From NCBI RefSeq assembly GCF_037126175.1, contig NZ_CP146986.1, forward strand, positions 496,001 through 560,000: DNA of 64,000 nt. Direction: 5' to 3'. The DNA comes from Pseudomonas sp. RSB 5.4. GTDB lineage: Bacteria > Pseudomonadota > Gammaproteobacteria > Pseudomonadales > Pseudomonadaceae. Positions 1 through 8,952 of this stretch are shown here, piece after piece (the first letter of the stretch is position 1; each line of letters starts with the position of its first letter). The notes under the pieces are model-generated. The model worked only from the letters and a program-made list of their open reading frames with translations. It ran no database searches and had not been told where the DNA came from. The translations under genes and the position numbers were made by a program.

Positions 1-144
1 ATCGAAACCGATGTGCAACGTCGCGAATTGCTGGCACTGGGCTGCACGCAAGGGCAGGGCTACTGGTACGCACGACCGATGGCCGGGGCCGATTTGCTCA
101 ACTGGCTGCAACGGCGCAACCACGGAAAAAACGCGGATGAATGA
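1..144 (+). CDS. C-terminal end of an EAL-domain phosphodiesterase (partial, start outside window)
   Basis: Only the last 47 codons are present, reading in frame from base 1 to the TGA at 142-144. The tail has a ‘LGC..GQGYW.ARPM....LL.WL’ pattern, which is the usual C-terminal end of an EAL domain that hydrolyses cyclic di-GMP. The genes after it are a degenerate receiver, a LuxR-type response regulator and a BvgS-like hybrid kinase. This context suggests a RocR-like response regulator with a receiver and an EAL output. The N-terminal receiver cannot be seen here, so a GGDEF-EAL or a stand-alone EAL protein remains possible. The EAL assignment rests on one short motif. Confidence 0.7.
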   Translation: METDVQRRELLALGCTQGQGYWYARPMAGADLLNWLQRRNHGKNADE

Positions 145-231
145 GCGGATTTTTAGGAAAGATCCTACAGAGTTGTTCCTGCGGCTTGCGTAGCCTTGGC
201 GCATCCACCCGTGACCTCCAGGAGATCGAGC

Positions 232-666
232 ATGATCAATAAAACCCTGCGCATCCTGATTGCCGATCCGCAGCATTTTCACCGGATGAAAATCGAGCGC
301 CTGTTCAATGGCCTTGAATACTTCCGCATCGCTCCGGTACAGAGTCTGCTTGAGCTGCTGACCCTGGTGGAGTACGGCTGTGAACCCTTCGATGCAGTGG
401 TCATCAACGCCGAGCTGGCGGCCGGATCGCTGGACCTGCCGGGGTTTTTCCTCAATAACCCGCATGTGCGCCACGCGCTGATCTATAACGAGCCCTCGGC
501 ACCCGCGCTGACACCCGCCGGCTTTGCTCAGGAAAACCTGCAGATCAGCCATGTCGCCTTGCCCAATGCGGCCGCGGTCAAGCACCTGATGGCGCGCGTC
601 GATGTTGCCCCGGTGTGTGCGGCTGACACCTGGAACCCGCTATCAGCCCTGCAGCGTCGGGCTTGA
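232..666 (+). CDS. Degenerate CheY-like receiver domain protein
   Basis: A 144-residue single-domain protein. The start is the ATG at 232, preceded by an AGGAG-like site (about 220-224). The N-terminus (LRILIADPQ) and the hydrophobic strand around residues 54-60 resemble beta1 and beta3 of a response-regulator receiver. The residue in the phosphoacceptor position appears to be Asn59 (VVINAEL) where active receivers have Asp, and the usual acidic pair is reduced to one Asp at residue 12. No output domain follows. It sits between an EAL protein and a NarL-type regulator in a Roc-like signalling cluster, so it may act as a phosphorylation-independent partner in that pathway. The function is inferred from fold and context only. 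Confidence 0.6.
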   Translation: MINKTLRILIADPQHFHRMKIERLFNGLEYFRIAPVQSLLELLTLVEYGCEPFDAVVINAELAAGSLDLPGFFLNNPHVRHALIYNEPSAPALTPAGFAQENLQISHVALPNAAAVKHLMARVDVAPVCAADTWNPLSALQRRA

Positions 667-689
667 GCACGGATTCCCCTTTGGCGCAA

Positions 690-705
690 CTGTCAGATCT
701 GACAG
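690..705. promoter_or_regulatory. Perfect 16-bp palindrome upstream of the NarL-type regulator
   Basis: CTGTCAGATCTGACAG is perfectly self-complementary. It lies 24 bases after the receiver-like gene and 104 bases before the response-regulator start. No T-run follows, so an operator is more likely than an intrinsic terminator. The regulator that binds it is unknown. Confidence 0.45.
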
Positions 706-809
706 GTAGATACGGTTTGATTCCCGTGTAACAGTCTTTGCGCAGCCATTGCGGCAGGAACAGCCGATGCCAGTGGCGCCATCGTCATGTTTTTGCACTG
801 GGAGCGGTC

Positions 810-1436
810 ATGAAGTCAGCGCTGATCGTCGATGATCATCCGGTGGTACGGGCGGCCGTGAAACTCGTCCTCGAAGCCGAACGGTTCAAGGTTATTCACG
901 AAGCATCGAGCGCCGCTGAAGTCATGGCGCTCCTGCGCAAGCACCAACCCAAACTGGTGATACTCGATCTCAAATTGCCGGGGCTCGGCGGGCTGGAGGT
1001 GTTGGAGCGGCTGAAGTCCGCCAACCCCGAGTGCAAGGTGTTGATCTTCACCTCCCAGGACCCGCTGCACTATCAAAACCGATGCCTGCGGGGCGGGGCC
1101 ATGGGCTACGTGACCAAAACCAACCAGTTGCTGCAATTGCACAAGGCAATCCAGGCACTGATGTCGGGCTACTCATACTTTGCAGCGTTGCCCGATACCA
1201 CCCATGCATCGTCCCCGCTGGACCGCAGTGAAAAACAGCTGATCGATCAGCTCTCCAACCGCGAACTGAGCATTCTCGAGCAATTGGCACTGGGCAAATC
1301 GAACAAGGCAATCGCCGAAGACATGCACCTGAGCCATAAGACCGTCAGTACCTACAAGACCCGCCTGATGAAAAAACTCGCGATCAATACCACGGTGCAC
1401 TTGCGCGAACTCGCCAAGCGCAATCATTTGATCTGA
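810..1436 (+). CDS. NarL/FixJ-family response regulator (RocA1-like)
   Basis: A 208-residue two-domain regulator. The receiver occupies about residues 1-120, with the acidic pair Asp8/Asp9 and phosphoacceptor Asp53 (VILDLKLPG). The C-terminus, about 145-205, is a LuxR-type helix-turn-helix ([19 protein letters not shown]..., then the recognition helix near [11 protein letters not shown]). The ATG at 810 is chosen because it follows a GGGAGCGG ribosome-binding site and gives a normal receiver N-terminus; the frame is open upstream. The gene is followed after eight bases by a BvgS-like hybrid kinase, its likely partner. An EAL protein just upstream, a LuxR-type regulator and an unorthodox kinase together match the P. 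aeruginosa Roc/Sad composition, which controls cup fimbriae and c-di-GMP. Its targets here are unknown. Confidence 0.88.
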   Translation: MKSALIVDDHPVVRAAVKLVLEAERFKVIHEASSAAEVMALLRKHQPKLVILDLKLPGLGGLEVLERLKSANPECKVLIFTSQDPLHYQNRCLRGGAMGYVTKTNQLLQLHKAIQALMSGYSYFAALPDTTHASSPLDRSEKQLIDQLSNRELSILEQLALGKSNKAIAEDMHLSHKTVSTYKTRLMKKLAINTTVHLRELAKRNHLI

Positions 1437-1444
1437 GTGGCAAA

Positions 1445-4400
1445 GTGAGTCGGCAACGCTGGTGGTGGGTTCTGTGGTTGAGTATCACGGCCACCTGCTG
1501 CGCCAGCGAGCCGCCACAACCCCTGGAATTGTTGAGCCAGGCAGCACTGGAAAATATTCAGGTTCCGCTCGACGAGCAGGACCGCCAATGGCTGCGCCAG
1601 CACCCGGTGTTGCGCATGGGCATTTCCGGAGCCGATTACCCACCGTTCGAAATCACCCGCAATCGGCAGGAGCTGGAAGGCCTTACCGCCGATTACGCCG
1701 AGCTTCTGGCGCAACTGCTCAATGTGCGGATCGACGTTCGACGCTTTACCCATCGCGACGAGGTGATGGCCGCACTCAAACGCGGTGAACTGGACCTGCT
1801 GGGGACCTCGAACAATTTCGAGCTGGCCGACCCGGATTTCATGCTGTCGCGCCCCTACGCCGAAGATCAGCCGATGCTGGTGACCCGGCTTGACGAAACT
1901 CTGCCGGCGGATCTGGCGGGCCGACGCATCGCCATGGTCGAGGACTATCTGCCGCTGGCCAGCGTGCAGGCGTTCTATCCCGGGGCGGACTTGCAGCGTT
2001 ACCCCTCGGCGATGGATGCGCTGGGTGCGGTGGCATTCGGTGTCGATGACGGCTATCTCGGCGATCTGATCAGCGCCAATTACCTGATCAACACCAATTA
2101 CCGTAATGACTTGCAACTGGCCGGTCCGTCGGGCCTGGATGCCAGCCCCTTCGGTTTCGCCATGCTGCGCAGCGAAGTTCGCCTCAAACGCATCATCGAC
2201 AAGGCGCTGGCGGTGATTCCTCTGGAGCGTCGTCAGCTTATCGAGCAGCGCTGGAGCGCGGGGCGTGCGCAAATGGCCGCGCAGTCGCGGGTGCGCCTCA
2301 GTGCCGGCGAGCAGGAGTGGCTGGAGCAACATCCGCTGGTGCGGGTCGGTGTGATCGAGGATTTCGCACCGCTGACTTTTTTTGATGCCAGCGGGCGATT
2401 TAACGGTCTGTCAGCGCAATTGCTTACCCTGATCAGTCAGCGCACCGGGCTGCATTTCGAGGTGGTCCGGGGGCGTTCGCTGGATCGCCAGATCGAACAG
2501 CTCAAGGCCGGTGAGCTCGACGTGTTGCCGGTGGTGACCCCGAGCAGCGAGCGGGAAGCCGAGCTGCAATTCACCCGTGCGTACCTGAACAATCCGTTTG
2601 TACTGGTCAGTGCAATAACGGCGGGCAGTCCGCGTAGCCTTGCCGATCTGCCGGGCAAGCGTCTGGCGATTTATCGCGGTCATCCGTTACGCGGTTACAT
2701 CCTGCAGCGGGTGCCGGGGGTACGTCTGGTGGAGGTCAGCAGCCCGGCCGAGGGCATGGAGCTGATCGCCAAGGGGCAGGCCGACGCGACCGTCAGCTCG
2801 TTGCTGGTCGCGCGTTTTCTGATCGCCCGCCATTACCGTGAGCGCCTGCGCATCACCAATACCATCGGCGATCAACCGGCGCGCATCGCCTTGGCCACCG
2901 CACCGCAGGATACGGCGCTGCACACGATTCTGAACAAGGCGCTGCTGAGCATCGCGCCGCAACAGATGGACGAACTGGTCGAGCGCTGGAGCCATGATGT
3001 GTTGGTCGAGGAGAGCTATTGGCAGCGCTATCGCCGGGAGATTCTCCTGGCTTTTGCCGCTGCCGCGAGCCTGCTGTTGTTGGCCTTGGCCTGGATCGGT
3101 TTGCAGCGCTGGCAGTTGCGCCAGCGTCAGCAATGGCTGCGGCAGTTGCAGCAGGCCAAGGAAGCCGCCGACGACGCCAACCGGGCCAAGACCACGTTTC
3201 TGGCGACCATGAGCCATGAAATCCGCACCCCGATGAATGCCTTGATCGGCATGCTTGAACTGGCCCTCAAACGGGCCGAGGAGGGTGTCACCGACAAGCT
3301 GGCGATCGAAGTCGCATCCGGCGCTGGCCAGCAACTGCTCGCGCTGATCGGCGACATTCTCGACATCGCACGCATCGAGTCCGGGCATCTGTCCCTCGCA
3401 CCGGAACGGGCCAATCTGCGCGAACTGGTGATCTCAGTGTGCCGGGTGTTCGAGGCACTGGCGCGGCAGAAGCGCCTGTTGTGGCATGTCGAACTGGATG
3501 CACAGAGTGGCGTTGACGTCATGGTCGACCCGACACGCTTCAAGCAAGTGCTGTCGAACCTGTTGAGCAACGCGATCAAATTCACCGAGCACGGCCAGGT
3601 GAGCGTGCAACTGGTGGTGAGCAGGACCGCTCCCGATCAATTGGCCGTGAAAGTCGTGATTGAAGACAGTGGCATCGGCATCAGCGCCGATGACCTGCAA
3701 CGCCTGTTCAGCCCGTTTGTCCAGGCCGGCAACCATGGTCAGTCGGCGCGCAGCGGCTCGGGGCTGGGACTGGTGATCAGCCGCAACCTCTGCGAAATGA
3801 TGGGTGGAACGCTGCACCTCGACAGCGAGCCGGGGCTTGGAACGCGGGTCGACATCAATCTGCAGTTGCCGTTGTTGGCCGCGCTCGCCCCCGAAGCGGC
3901 AAGCCCTGAAGTGGCGGACACGCCGGCGCGTTCATTGAGTGTTCTGGTGGTGGACGATCATCCGGTCAACCGCTTGCTGTTGTGCTGGCAACTGAGCGAA
4001 CTCGGCCATCGTACGGTCGACATCGAAGACGGTGAACAGGGGCTGCAACGCTGGCGAGCACAAGCATTCGATGTGCTGATCACCGACTGCAACATGCCGC
4101 AGCGCAACGGTTACGAACTCGCGCGGACGATCCGTGACGAAGAAGCAGCGAGCGGCCGGGCGCGTTGCCTGATCCTCGGTTTTACCGCCAACGCGCAAGT
4201 CGAGGAGAGGGTTCGTTGCCTTGAGGCCGGCATGGACGATTGTCTGTTCAAGCCGATTCGCTTGCACGATCTGCAGCAGGCGTTGAAGGCGGCCAGTCAC
4301 GGCGAAAGTGATCACTTGCCGACCCCGGCTCTGACGTTGACCGAGATCGACCTGAGCGCGCTGGAGCAGATGGCTGGAGACGATCACTCGGTGATGCAAC

Positions 4401-4663
4401 GCCTGCGCGAACAAGTATTGCGCAGTCTGCAGGACGATCTGCAACGGCTGGATGCGGCGCGCCAGCCCCAGGATCTGGACGGGTTGCGGACGCTGGCGCA
4501 TCACATCAAGGGCGGTGCGCAAATGGTCGGTGCCGCGCGGGTGGCGGCGGCGTGCGCGGATCTCGAACAGGCGTGTCGAGACGCCGAAACACTGGCTGTC
4601 CACCGGTCGGCGGATGCGCTGCGCACGGCCATGCTCGGCCTTGCGCAGCATCTTCAGGGCTGA
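1445..4663 (+). CDS. BvgS/EvgS-like hybrid sensor histidine kinase (RocS1-like)
   Basis: A 1072-residue unorthodox phosphorelay kinase. A signal or anchor sequence (about residues 1-20) is followed by two periplasmic solute-binding (Venus flytrap) domains at about 50-270 and 295-525. A membrane segment lies at about 533-555. Then come HisKA with His591 in the SHEIRTPMN motif, an ATPase domain with the N box (LLSNAIKF) and glycine boxes, a receiver with phosphoacceptor Asp881 (ITDCNMP), and a C-terminal HPt domain with His1019 (AHHIKGGA). All phosphotransfer residues are intact. The start is GTG at 1445, eight bases after the response-regulator stop, so the two are probably co-transcribed. The flytrap pair suggests binding of a small periplasmic ligand, which cannot be named from sequence. 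It is convergent with dkgB, with only four bases between the stops. Confidence 0.92.
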   Translation: MSRQRWWWVLWLSITATCCASEPPQPLELLSQAALENIQVPLDEQDRQWLRQHPVLRMGISGADYPPFEITRNRQELEGLTADYAELLAQLLNVRIDVRRFTHRDEVMAALKRGELDLLGTSNNFELADPDFMLSRPYAEDQPMLVTRLDETLPADLAGRRIAMVEDYLPLASVQAFYPGADLQRYPSAMDALGAVAFGVDDGYLGDLISANYLINTNYRNDLQLAGPSGLDASPFGFAMLRSEVRLKRIIDKALAVIPLERRQLIEQRWSAGRAQMAAQSRVRLSAGEQEWLEQHPLVRVGVIEDFAPLTFFDASGRFNGLSAQLLTLISQRTGLHFEVVRGRSLDRQIEQLKAGELDVLPVVTPSSEREAELQFTRAYLNNPFVLVSAITAGSPRSLADLPGKRLAIYRGHPLRGYILQRVPGVRLVEVSSPAEGMELIAKGQADATVSSLLVARFLIARHYRERLRITNTIGDQPARIALATAPQDTALHTILNKALLSIAPQQMDELVERWSHDVLVEESYWQRYRREILLAFAAAASLLLLALAWIGLQRWQLRQRQQWLRQLQQAKEAADDANRAKTTFLATMSHEIRTPMNALIGMLELALKRAEEGVTDKLAIEVASGAGQQLLALIGDILDIARIESGHLSLAPERANLRELVISVCRVFEALARQKRLLWHVELDAQSGVDVMVDPTRFKQVLSNLLSNAIKFTEHGQVSVQLVVSRTAPDQLAVKVVIEDSGIGISADDLQRLFSPFVQAGNHGQSARSGSGLGLVISRNLCEMMGGTLHLDSEPGLGTRVDINLQLPLLAALAPEAASPEVADTPARSLSVLVVDDHPVNRLLLCWQLSELGHRTVDIEDGEQGLQRWRAQAFDVLITDCNMPQRNGYELARTIRDEEAASGRARCLILGFTANAQVEERVRCLEAGMDDCLFKPIRLHDLQQALKAASHGESDHLPTPALTLTEIDLSALEQMAGDDHSVMQRLREQVLRSLQDDLQRLDAARQPQDLDGLRTLAHHIKGGAQMVGAARVAAACADLEQACRDAETLAVHRSADALRTAMLGLAQHLQG

Positions 4664-4667
4664 GCGA

Positions 4668-5471
4668 TCAATCCCACTGCGGGGCAATGCCTTTCGGGCT
4701 GGTCAGGCGATGGCCGCGCTCCAGACCGGCGATCAGCGTCATGTCTGCTTCGCTCAACGTCAGCGCGGTGGCGCCGAGGTTGCTTTGCAGGTTGGCGCGC
4801 TTGGTCGACGATGGAATCACCGCGTAACCCGACTGCATCGCCCAGGCCAGAGTGACTTGCGCCGGGGTCGCTTGCAGGCGTTCAGCAATCTGCTGGATCA
4901 CCGGGTCCTTTAGCACTTCGCCATAGGCGAGGGTCATGTAGGAGGTGATCTGGATGCCTTGGCTGCGGGCGAACTCGACCACTTTGCGATTTTGCAGGTA
5001 CGGGTGCAGCTCGATCTGGTTGGTGGCGATGTTTTCCGCGCCGACCGCTGCGATGGCTTGTTGCATCAAGTCGATGGTGAAGTTGGACACCCCGATCTGC
5101 CGGGTCAGGCCCAGACGCTTGGCTTCGAGCAGCGCGCCCATGAATTCGGCGACCGGCACCTGATCTTCCGGCGACGGCCAGTGGATCAGCGTCAGGTCGA
5201 GGTAGTCGGTCTGCAACTTCTGCAGGCTTTCCTTGAGGCTGTCGATCAGACGGTCCTTGGCGAAGTTGGCGATCCAGATCTTGCTGGTGATGAACAGCTC
5301 TTCGCGAGCAATGCCGCTGGCGGCGATGGCCTGGCCGACCTCGGCTTCGTTCTCGTAGATCTGCGCGGTGTCGATGGCACGGTAACCAAGTTCAAGGCCG
5401 GTGCGCACCGAATCGATGACCACCTGACCTTGCAGGCGAAACGTACCCAGACCAAAAGCGGGAACAGACAT
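4668..5471 (-). CDS. dkgB: Aldo/keto reductase, 2,5-diketo-D-gluconate reductase B type
   Basis: A 267-residue cytosolic NADPH-dependent reductase of the AKR family, the same length as E. coli DkgB. The catalytic tetrad is visible as Asp34, Tyr39, Lys64 and His97 ([25 protein letters not shown]). The family motif GVSNF lies at about residues 147-151 and the cofactor-binding IPSSTK near the C-terminus. Enzymes of this type reduce 2,5-diketo-gluconate, methylglyoxal and related carbonyls; the physiological substrate cannot be told from sequence. It stands alone, convergent with the hybrid kinase and divergent from the pirin gene. Confidence 0.9.
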   Translation of the reverse strand: MSVPAFGLGTFRLQGQVVIDSVRTGLELGYRAIDTAQIYENEAEVGQAIAASGIAREELFITSKIWIANFAKDRLIDSLKESLQKLQTDYLDLTLIHWPSPEDQVPVAEFMGALLEAKRLGLTRQIGVSNFTIDLMQQAIAAVGAENIATNQIELHPYLQNRKVVEFARSQGIQITSYMTLAYGEVLKDPVIQQIAERLQATPAQVTLAWAMQSGYAVIPSSTKRANLQSNLGATALTLSEADMTLIAGLERGHRLTSPKGIAPQWD

Positions 5472-5609
5472 TTATGACTCCAGGGTTGCAGTGGGAATGG
5501 GCAGGAGTATCCGCGTCTGCGTCCTTGAGAAAAACCGCTGGTGGGGCAAAGCACTGTTGAGCAGAAGTCATGAATCTTTTCCGATAGTTGTGTTGTCTGG
5601 ACTGGCCCC

Positions 5610-5632
5610 TTCGCGAGCAAGCCCGCTCCCAC
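5610..5632 (-). repeat. Single REP sequence
   Basis: One inverted copy of the TCGCGAGCAAGCCCGCTCCC repeat between the divergent dkgB and pirin genes, without the usual partner copy. Confidence 0.75.
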
Positions 5633-5657
5633 AAGGGACGAGATCCAAAGGTGGGAC

Positions 5658-5675
5658 TGTTCTAAATATGGAACA
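5658..5675. promoter_or_regulatory. Candidate operator upstream of pirin
   Basis: TGTTC, eight bases, then GAACA forms a dyad 85 bases before the pirin ATG. It is followed at 5680-5697 by a small AGCCGG/CCGGCT hairpin. The cognate regulator is not known, and the short arms could arise by chance. Confidence 0.3.
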
Positions 5676-5760
5676 CTAAAGCCGGTTTTTGCCGGCTAGT
5701 CCTCCAGCCGTCATGGATTTAAGCTCAATCCATTGCGTCACCCACCTTTTGGAGGCAACC

Positions 5761-6627
5761 ATGAAAAACATCATCGGTATCTACACCAGCCCTCGCGGCC
5801 ATTGGGTCGGCGATGGCTTCCCGGTTCGCACCCTGTTTTCCTACGACAACCTGGGCAAACACATCAGCCCGTTCCTGCTGCTTGATCACGCCGGCCCTGC
5901 CGAATTCACTCCGACCACCGAGCGCCGTGGCGTCGGCCAGCACCCGCACCGTGGTTTTGAAACGGTGACCATCGTCTACGATGGCGAAGTGCAGCACCGC
6001 GACTCGACCGGCAGCGGCGGCACCATCGGCCCCGGCGATGTGCAGTGGATGACGGCGGCGTCCGGGATCCTGCACGAAGAGTTTCACTCGGATGATTTCG
6101 CCAGAACCGGCGGCAAACTGGAAATGGTGCAACTCTGGGTCAACCTGCCGGCCAAGGACAAAATGGCCGCGCCCGGCTACCAGACCATTCTTGATCGCGA
6201 CATTCCGAATATCGCGCTGAAGGACGGCGCCGGCAGCCTACGGCTGATTGCCGGTGAGTTCGAAGGGCATAAAGGGCCGTCGCAGACCTTCACGCCGATC
6301 GACGTCTGGGACCTGCGGTTGCACGCCGACAAGTTGCTGACACTGGATCTGCACGAAGGGCGCAACACCGCGCTGGTGCTGTTGAAAGGTTCGGTGACGA
6401 TCAACGGTGCGCAAACGGCGGGTGTCGGGCAGTTGGCGCTGTTCGAGCGCGACGGTCGTCAGTTGACCCTTGAGGCCAGTGAAGACGCGGTGGTGTTGCT
6501 GCTCAGCGGCGAGCCGATTGATGAACCGATTGTCGGCCACGGCCCGTTCGTGATGAACACCGAGCAGGAAATTCATCAGGCATTCGCCGACTTCCAGTCC
6601 GGGCAATTCGGCCGAATGCACGGGTAA
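5761..6627 (+). CDS. Pirin family protein (bicupin)
   Basis: A 288-residue pirin, a double-cupin metalloprotein of the cytosol. The metal ligands of the N-terminal cupin are all present: His61 and His63 (QHPHRGFET), His105 and Glu107 (ILHEEFH). The ATG at 5761 follows a strong GGAGGC site eight bases upstream; the frame is open further left but without a ribosome site. Bacterial pirins have been linked to quercetin dioxygenase activity, redox sensing and control of central metabolism, and the role of this one is not evident. It is a single gene followed by a REP pair. Confidence 0.9.
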   Translation: MKNIIGIYTSPRGHWVGDGFPVRTLFSYDNLGKHISPFLLLDHAGPAEFTPTTERRGVGQHPHRGFETVTIVYDGEVQHRDSTGSGGTIGPGDVQWMTAASGILHEEFHSDDFARTGGKLEMVQLWVNLPAKDKMAAPGYQTILDRDIPNIALKDGAGSLRLIAGEFEGHKGPSQTFTPIDVWDLRLHADKLLTLDLHEGRNTALVLLKGSVTINGAQTAGVGQLALFERDGRQLTLEASEDAVVLLLSGEPIDEPIVGHGPFVMNTEQEIHQAFADFQSGQFGRMHG

Positions 6628-6636
6628 CTACCCCCT

Positions 6637-6724
6637 GTGGGAGCGGGCTTGCTCGCGAAAGCGCAGTGTCAGTCGATGCGTGTCTGACTGATCCACCGCC
6701 TTCGCGAGCAAGCCCGCTCCCACA
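6637..6724. repeat. REP pair (inverted)
   Basis: GTGGGAGCGGGCTTGCTCGC and its inverted copy flank a short spacer after the pirin gene. Together they can form a long hairpin. Confidence 0.9.
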
Positions 6725-6833
6725 TTGGTTTTTGGGTGTTTTTACGCGGGCGTTCATCCTCTGAAATCAATTGCTCCTACACTTGCCCAATCTGTGCGAT
6801 CTTCTCGCGATTGGCCCCTGTCGGAGTGGTTTG

Positions 6834-8276
6834 ATGTTGTCTTTTTTGAGCGAACATCCGTTGTTCTGCGCGTTGATCCTGATCCTCCTCGATCTCGGGC
6901 TGTGGCGCCTGATTAGCTCCCGTGGCAGCGAATGGAAGCTGCTGGTGCGAGTGCTGATTTTCAGCCTGTTCAGCGTGCTGTTGTTCAACGAAGGCCTGAA
7001 TCCGATGGAGCCGGCGCCGTGGGCCGACAACGTGCCGCTGCATCTGGCGGCGACCGGATTGCAGATCGGTTGGTGGCTGTTCGGCGCGCGCACCCTGACC
7101 GTGCTGATCGGCGCGGTGATGATGCAGCGGGTCGGCCACACCGGGCGACTGTTGCAGGATCTGCTCGGTGCGGTGATTTTCCTGATCGCGATTATCGCCG
7201 CGCTGGCCTATGTGCTGGATCTGCCGGTCAAAGGTGTGCTGGCGACGTCCGGGGCCTTGGCGATCATTGTCGGTCTGGCGTTGCAGAGCACCTTGAGCGA
7301 CGTGTTCTCCGGGATCGTGCTCAACACCACCAAGCCCTATCAGATCGATGACTGGATCTCCATCGACGGCACCGAAGGCCGGGTCGTCGATATCGACTGG
7401 CGCGCCACGCGTCTGCAAACCAGTCAGGGCAGCATGGCAGTGATTCCCAACTCGCTGGCGGCCAAGGCCAAGATCATCAACTTCAGCCGACCGAGCAACA
7501 TGTTCGGGGTGGCCGTCAGCGTCCAGGTCAGCCCGCACGCTCGCCCCAACACGGTGATCGACGCGCTGGAACGGGCAATGCAGGGTTGCCGTCCGCTGCT
7601 CGACAATCCTTCGCCGAGCGTCGCACTGAAAAGCTCCAGCAGCGCCGGTGCGGAATATGAGATCAGCGGTTTCGTCTCGTCGATGGATCAGAAGCGCTCG
7701 GTGCGCAATCAGCTGTTCGATCTGGCTTACCGACACTTGCAGGCGTCCGGGGTCAATCTGTTGTCGAGTGTCGAACCGATCGTCGCCGGCAACCTCTCAC
7801 GGCCACGGGCGCTGCTCGACAGTTCGCCGATTTTCTCCACCCTGCGCCAGGAAGAGAAAGACACCTTCAGCCAGAACATGACCCTGCAGACTTTCCGCGC
7901 CGGGGAGACGATTCTCGATGCCGGGGAGGTCAGTGATCATTTGTTCATCATCGAATCCGGCGTGGTCAGCGTGACCTTGACCCGCCATGGCACGCCGTTC
8001 GAATCCGGGCGCATGGGGCCGGGGGAGGTGATCGGCGAGGCCGGCATCCTCTCCGATTCCTCGGTGCCGGCGACCTTCGCGGCGAAAACCTTCTGTGCGC
8101 TGTACCGCATCGAGAAGACCTACCTGAAGCCGTGCCTGGATGCGCGCCACGACATCAACGAAGCCATGAAGGCTTTGCTCGATTATCGCCTGCACAAGGC
8201 CCAGACCCTGACACAGGACGTGCCGACCGTGGTGGCGAAAACCGGGTTCCTGCACTGGTTGCGTAATCGCGTGTGA
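6834..8276 (+). CDS. MscS-family channel with C-terminal cyclic-nucleotide-binding domain
   Basis: A 480-residue inner-membrane protein. Several hydrophobic segments occupy the first ~150 residues. The MscS pore helix and beta domain follow (GLALQSTLSDVFSGIVL, then KPYQIDDWISIDGTEGRV). The last ~140 residues form a CRP-like cNMP-binding domain (DAGEVSDHLFIIESGVV, GPGEVIGEAGILSDS). This architecture matches the bacterial cyclic-nucleotide-gated MscS relatives (bCNG), most of which respond poorly to tension. The phosphate-binding-cassette Arg of true cAMP binders is not obvious: the segment is GEAGILSDSSVPATFAA. The ligand is therefore uncertain. The ATG at 6834 has a GGAG site six bases upstream. 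No operon partner is seen. Confidence 0.88.
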   Translation: MLSFLSEHPLFCALILILLDLGLWRLISSRGSEWKLLVRVLIFSLFSVLLFNEGLNPMEPAPWADNVPLHLAATGLQIGWWLFGARTLTVLIGAVMMQRVGHTGRLLQDLLGAVIFLIAIIAALAYVLDLPVKGVLATSGALAIIVGLALQSTLSDVFSGIVLNTTKPYQIDDWISIDGTEGRVVDIDWRATRLQTSQGSMAVIPNSLAAKAKIINFSRPSNMFGVAVSVQVSPHARPNTVIDALERAMQGCRPLLDNPSPSVALKSSSSAGAEYEISGFVSSMDQKRSVRNQLFDLAYRHLQASGVNLLSSVEPIVAGNLSRPRALLDSSPIFSTLRQEEKDTFSQNMTLQTFRAGETILDAGEVSDHLFIIESGVVSVTLTRHGTPFESGRMGPGEVIGEAGILSDSSVPATFAAKTFCALYRIEKTYLKPCLDARHDINEAMKALLDYRLHKAQTLTQDVPTVVAKTGFLHWLRNRV

Positions 8277-8315
8277 CGCGGTGGTCTACTCGTCTTCCGG
8301 GAGATTGGCTATTTG

Positions 8316-8364
8316 TCCGGGGCAGTGGCGGGACTACCTTAGTCACACATTCACTGGCCCCGGA
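8316..8364 (+). promoter_or_regulatory. Stem-loop just upstream of the AhpD-like gene
   Basis: TCCGGGGCAGTG (8316-8327) pairs with CACTGGCCCCGGA (8352-8364), giving a 12-bp stem with one bulge that ends nine bases before the ATG at 8374. It could influence translation initiation or mark the end of the preceding transcript, although there is no T-run. Confidence 0.4.
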
Positions 8365-8373
8365 AACTCCATC

Positions 8374-8814
8374 ATGAAAGCTCGTACCGATTTCTACACC
8401 GCCTCCCCAGACGCTCTGAAAGCGATGATCGCCCTGGAAACCGCCGTCTCGAAACTGCCGCTGGAAAAGACCCTGGTCGAACTGGTCAAGCTGCGCGCTT
8501 CGCAGATCAACGGCTGCGCATTCTGCATCGACATGCACACCGCCGACGCGATCAAGGGCGGCGAGACTCCGCGCCGTCTGTTCGCCGTGACCGCGTGGCG
8601 TGAAGCGCCATTCTTCACCGACCGCGAACGTGCGGCGCTGCTGTGGACCGAGTCGCTGACCCAACTGAGCCTGACCCACGCCCCGGACGAAGACTACGAC
8701 ATCGTCGCAGCGCATTTCACACCCAAGGAAATGGTCGATCTGAGCGTGGCGATCAGCACCATCAACAGCTGGAACCGTCTGGCGGTGGGGTTCCGTAAAA
8801 CCCCACAGCTCTAA
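8374..8814 (+). CDS. Carboxymuconolactone decarboxylase / AhpD-like protein
   Basis: A 146-residue protein of the CMD family. The AhpD-type redox motif is present: a Glu (about residue 36), Cys48 and Cys51 in NGCAFC, and His55 (IDMHTADA). Members with the CxxC pair act as alkylhydroperoxidase-like thiol reductants rather than decarboxylases. The ATG at 8374 gives the normal family N-terminus; its ribosome site is weak, and a stable stem-loop lies immediately upstream. It is a lone gene between the MscS-cNMP channel and the convergent EmrB-like transporter. Confidence 0.88.
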   Translation: MKARTDFYTASPDALKAMIALETAVSKLPLEKTLVELVKLRASQINGCAFCIDMHTADAIKGGETPRRLFAVTAWREAPFFTDRERAALLWTESLTQLSLTHAPDEDYDIVAAHFTPKEMVDLSVAISTINSWNRLAVGFRKTPQL

Positions 8815-8827
8815 GCCGCAACACATG

Positions 8828-8930
8828 CCCCTGTAGGAGCTGTCGAGTGAAACGAGGCTGCGATCTTTTGATCTGGTTTTTAAAAAATCAAAGTCAAAAG
8901 ATCGCAGCCTGCGGCAGCTCCTACAGGGGG
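8828..8930. repeat. REP-like inverted pair, ‘CTGTAGGAGCTG...GATCTTTTGA’ family
   Basis: CCCCTGTAGGAGCTG and GCTGCGATCTTTTGA are matched by AAAAGATCGCAGC and CAGCTCCTACAGGGG around an A-rich loop. This is a repeat family different from the GTGGGAGCGGGC REPs. It lies between two convergent genes and may also serve as a terminator. Confidence 0.8.
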
Positions 8931-8952
8931 AGGGGCGTTTCGGAAACCGTGA

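Noticed and set aside
5680..5697. AGCCGG/CCGGCT hairpin as a terminator
   Set aside because: The stem is short, the T-rich part is in the loop rather than after the stem, and it sits upstream of a gene, not downstream.
7797..8255. Minus-strand frame inside the MscS-cNMP gene
   Set aside because: Shadow of the plus-strand cNMP-binding domain coding region; no start signal.
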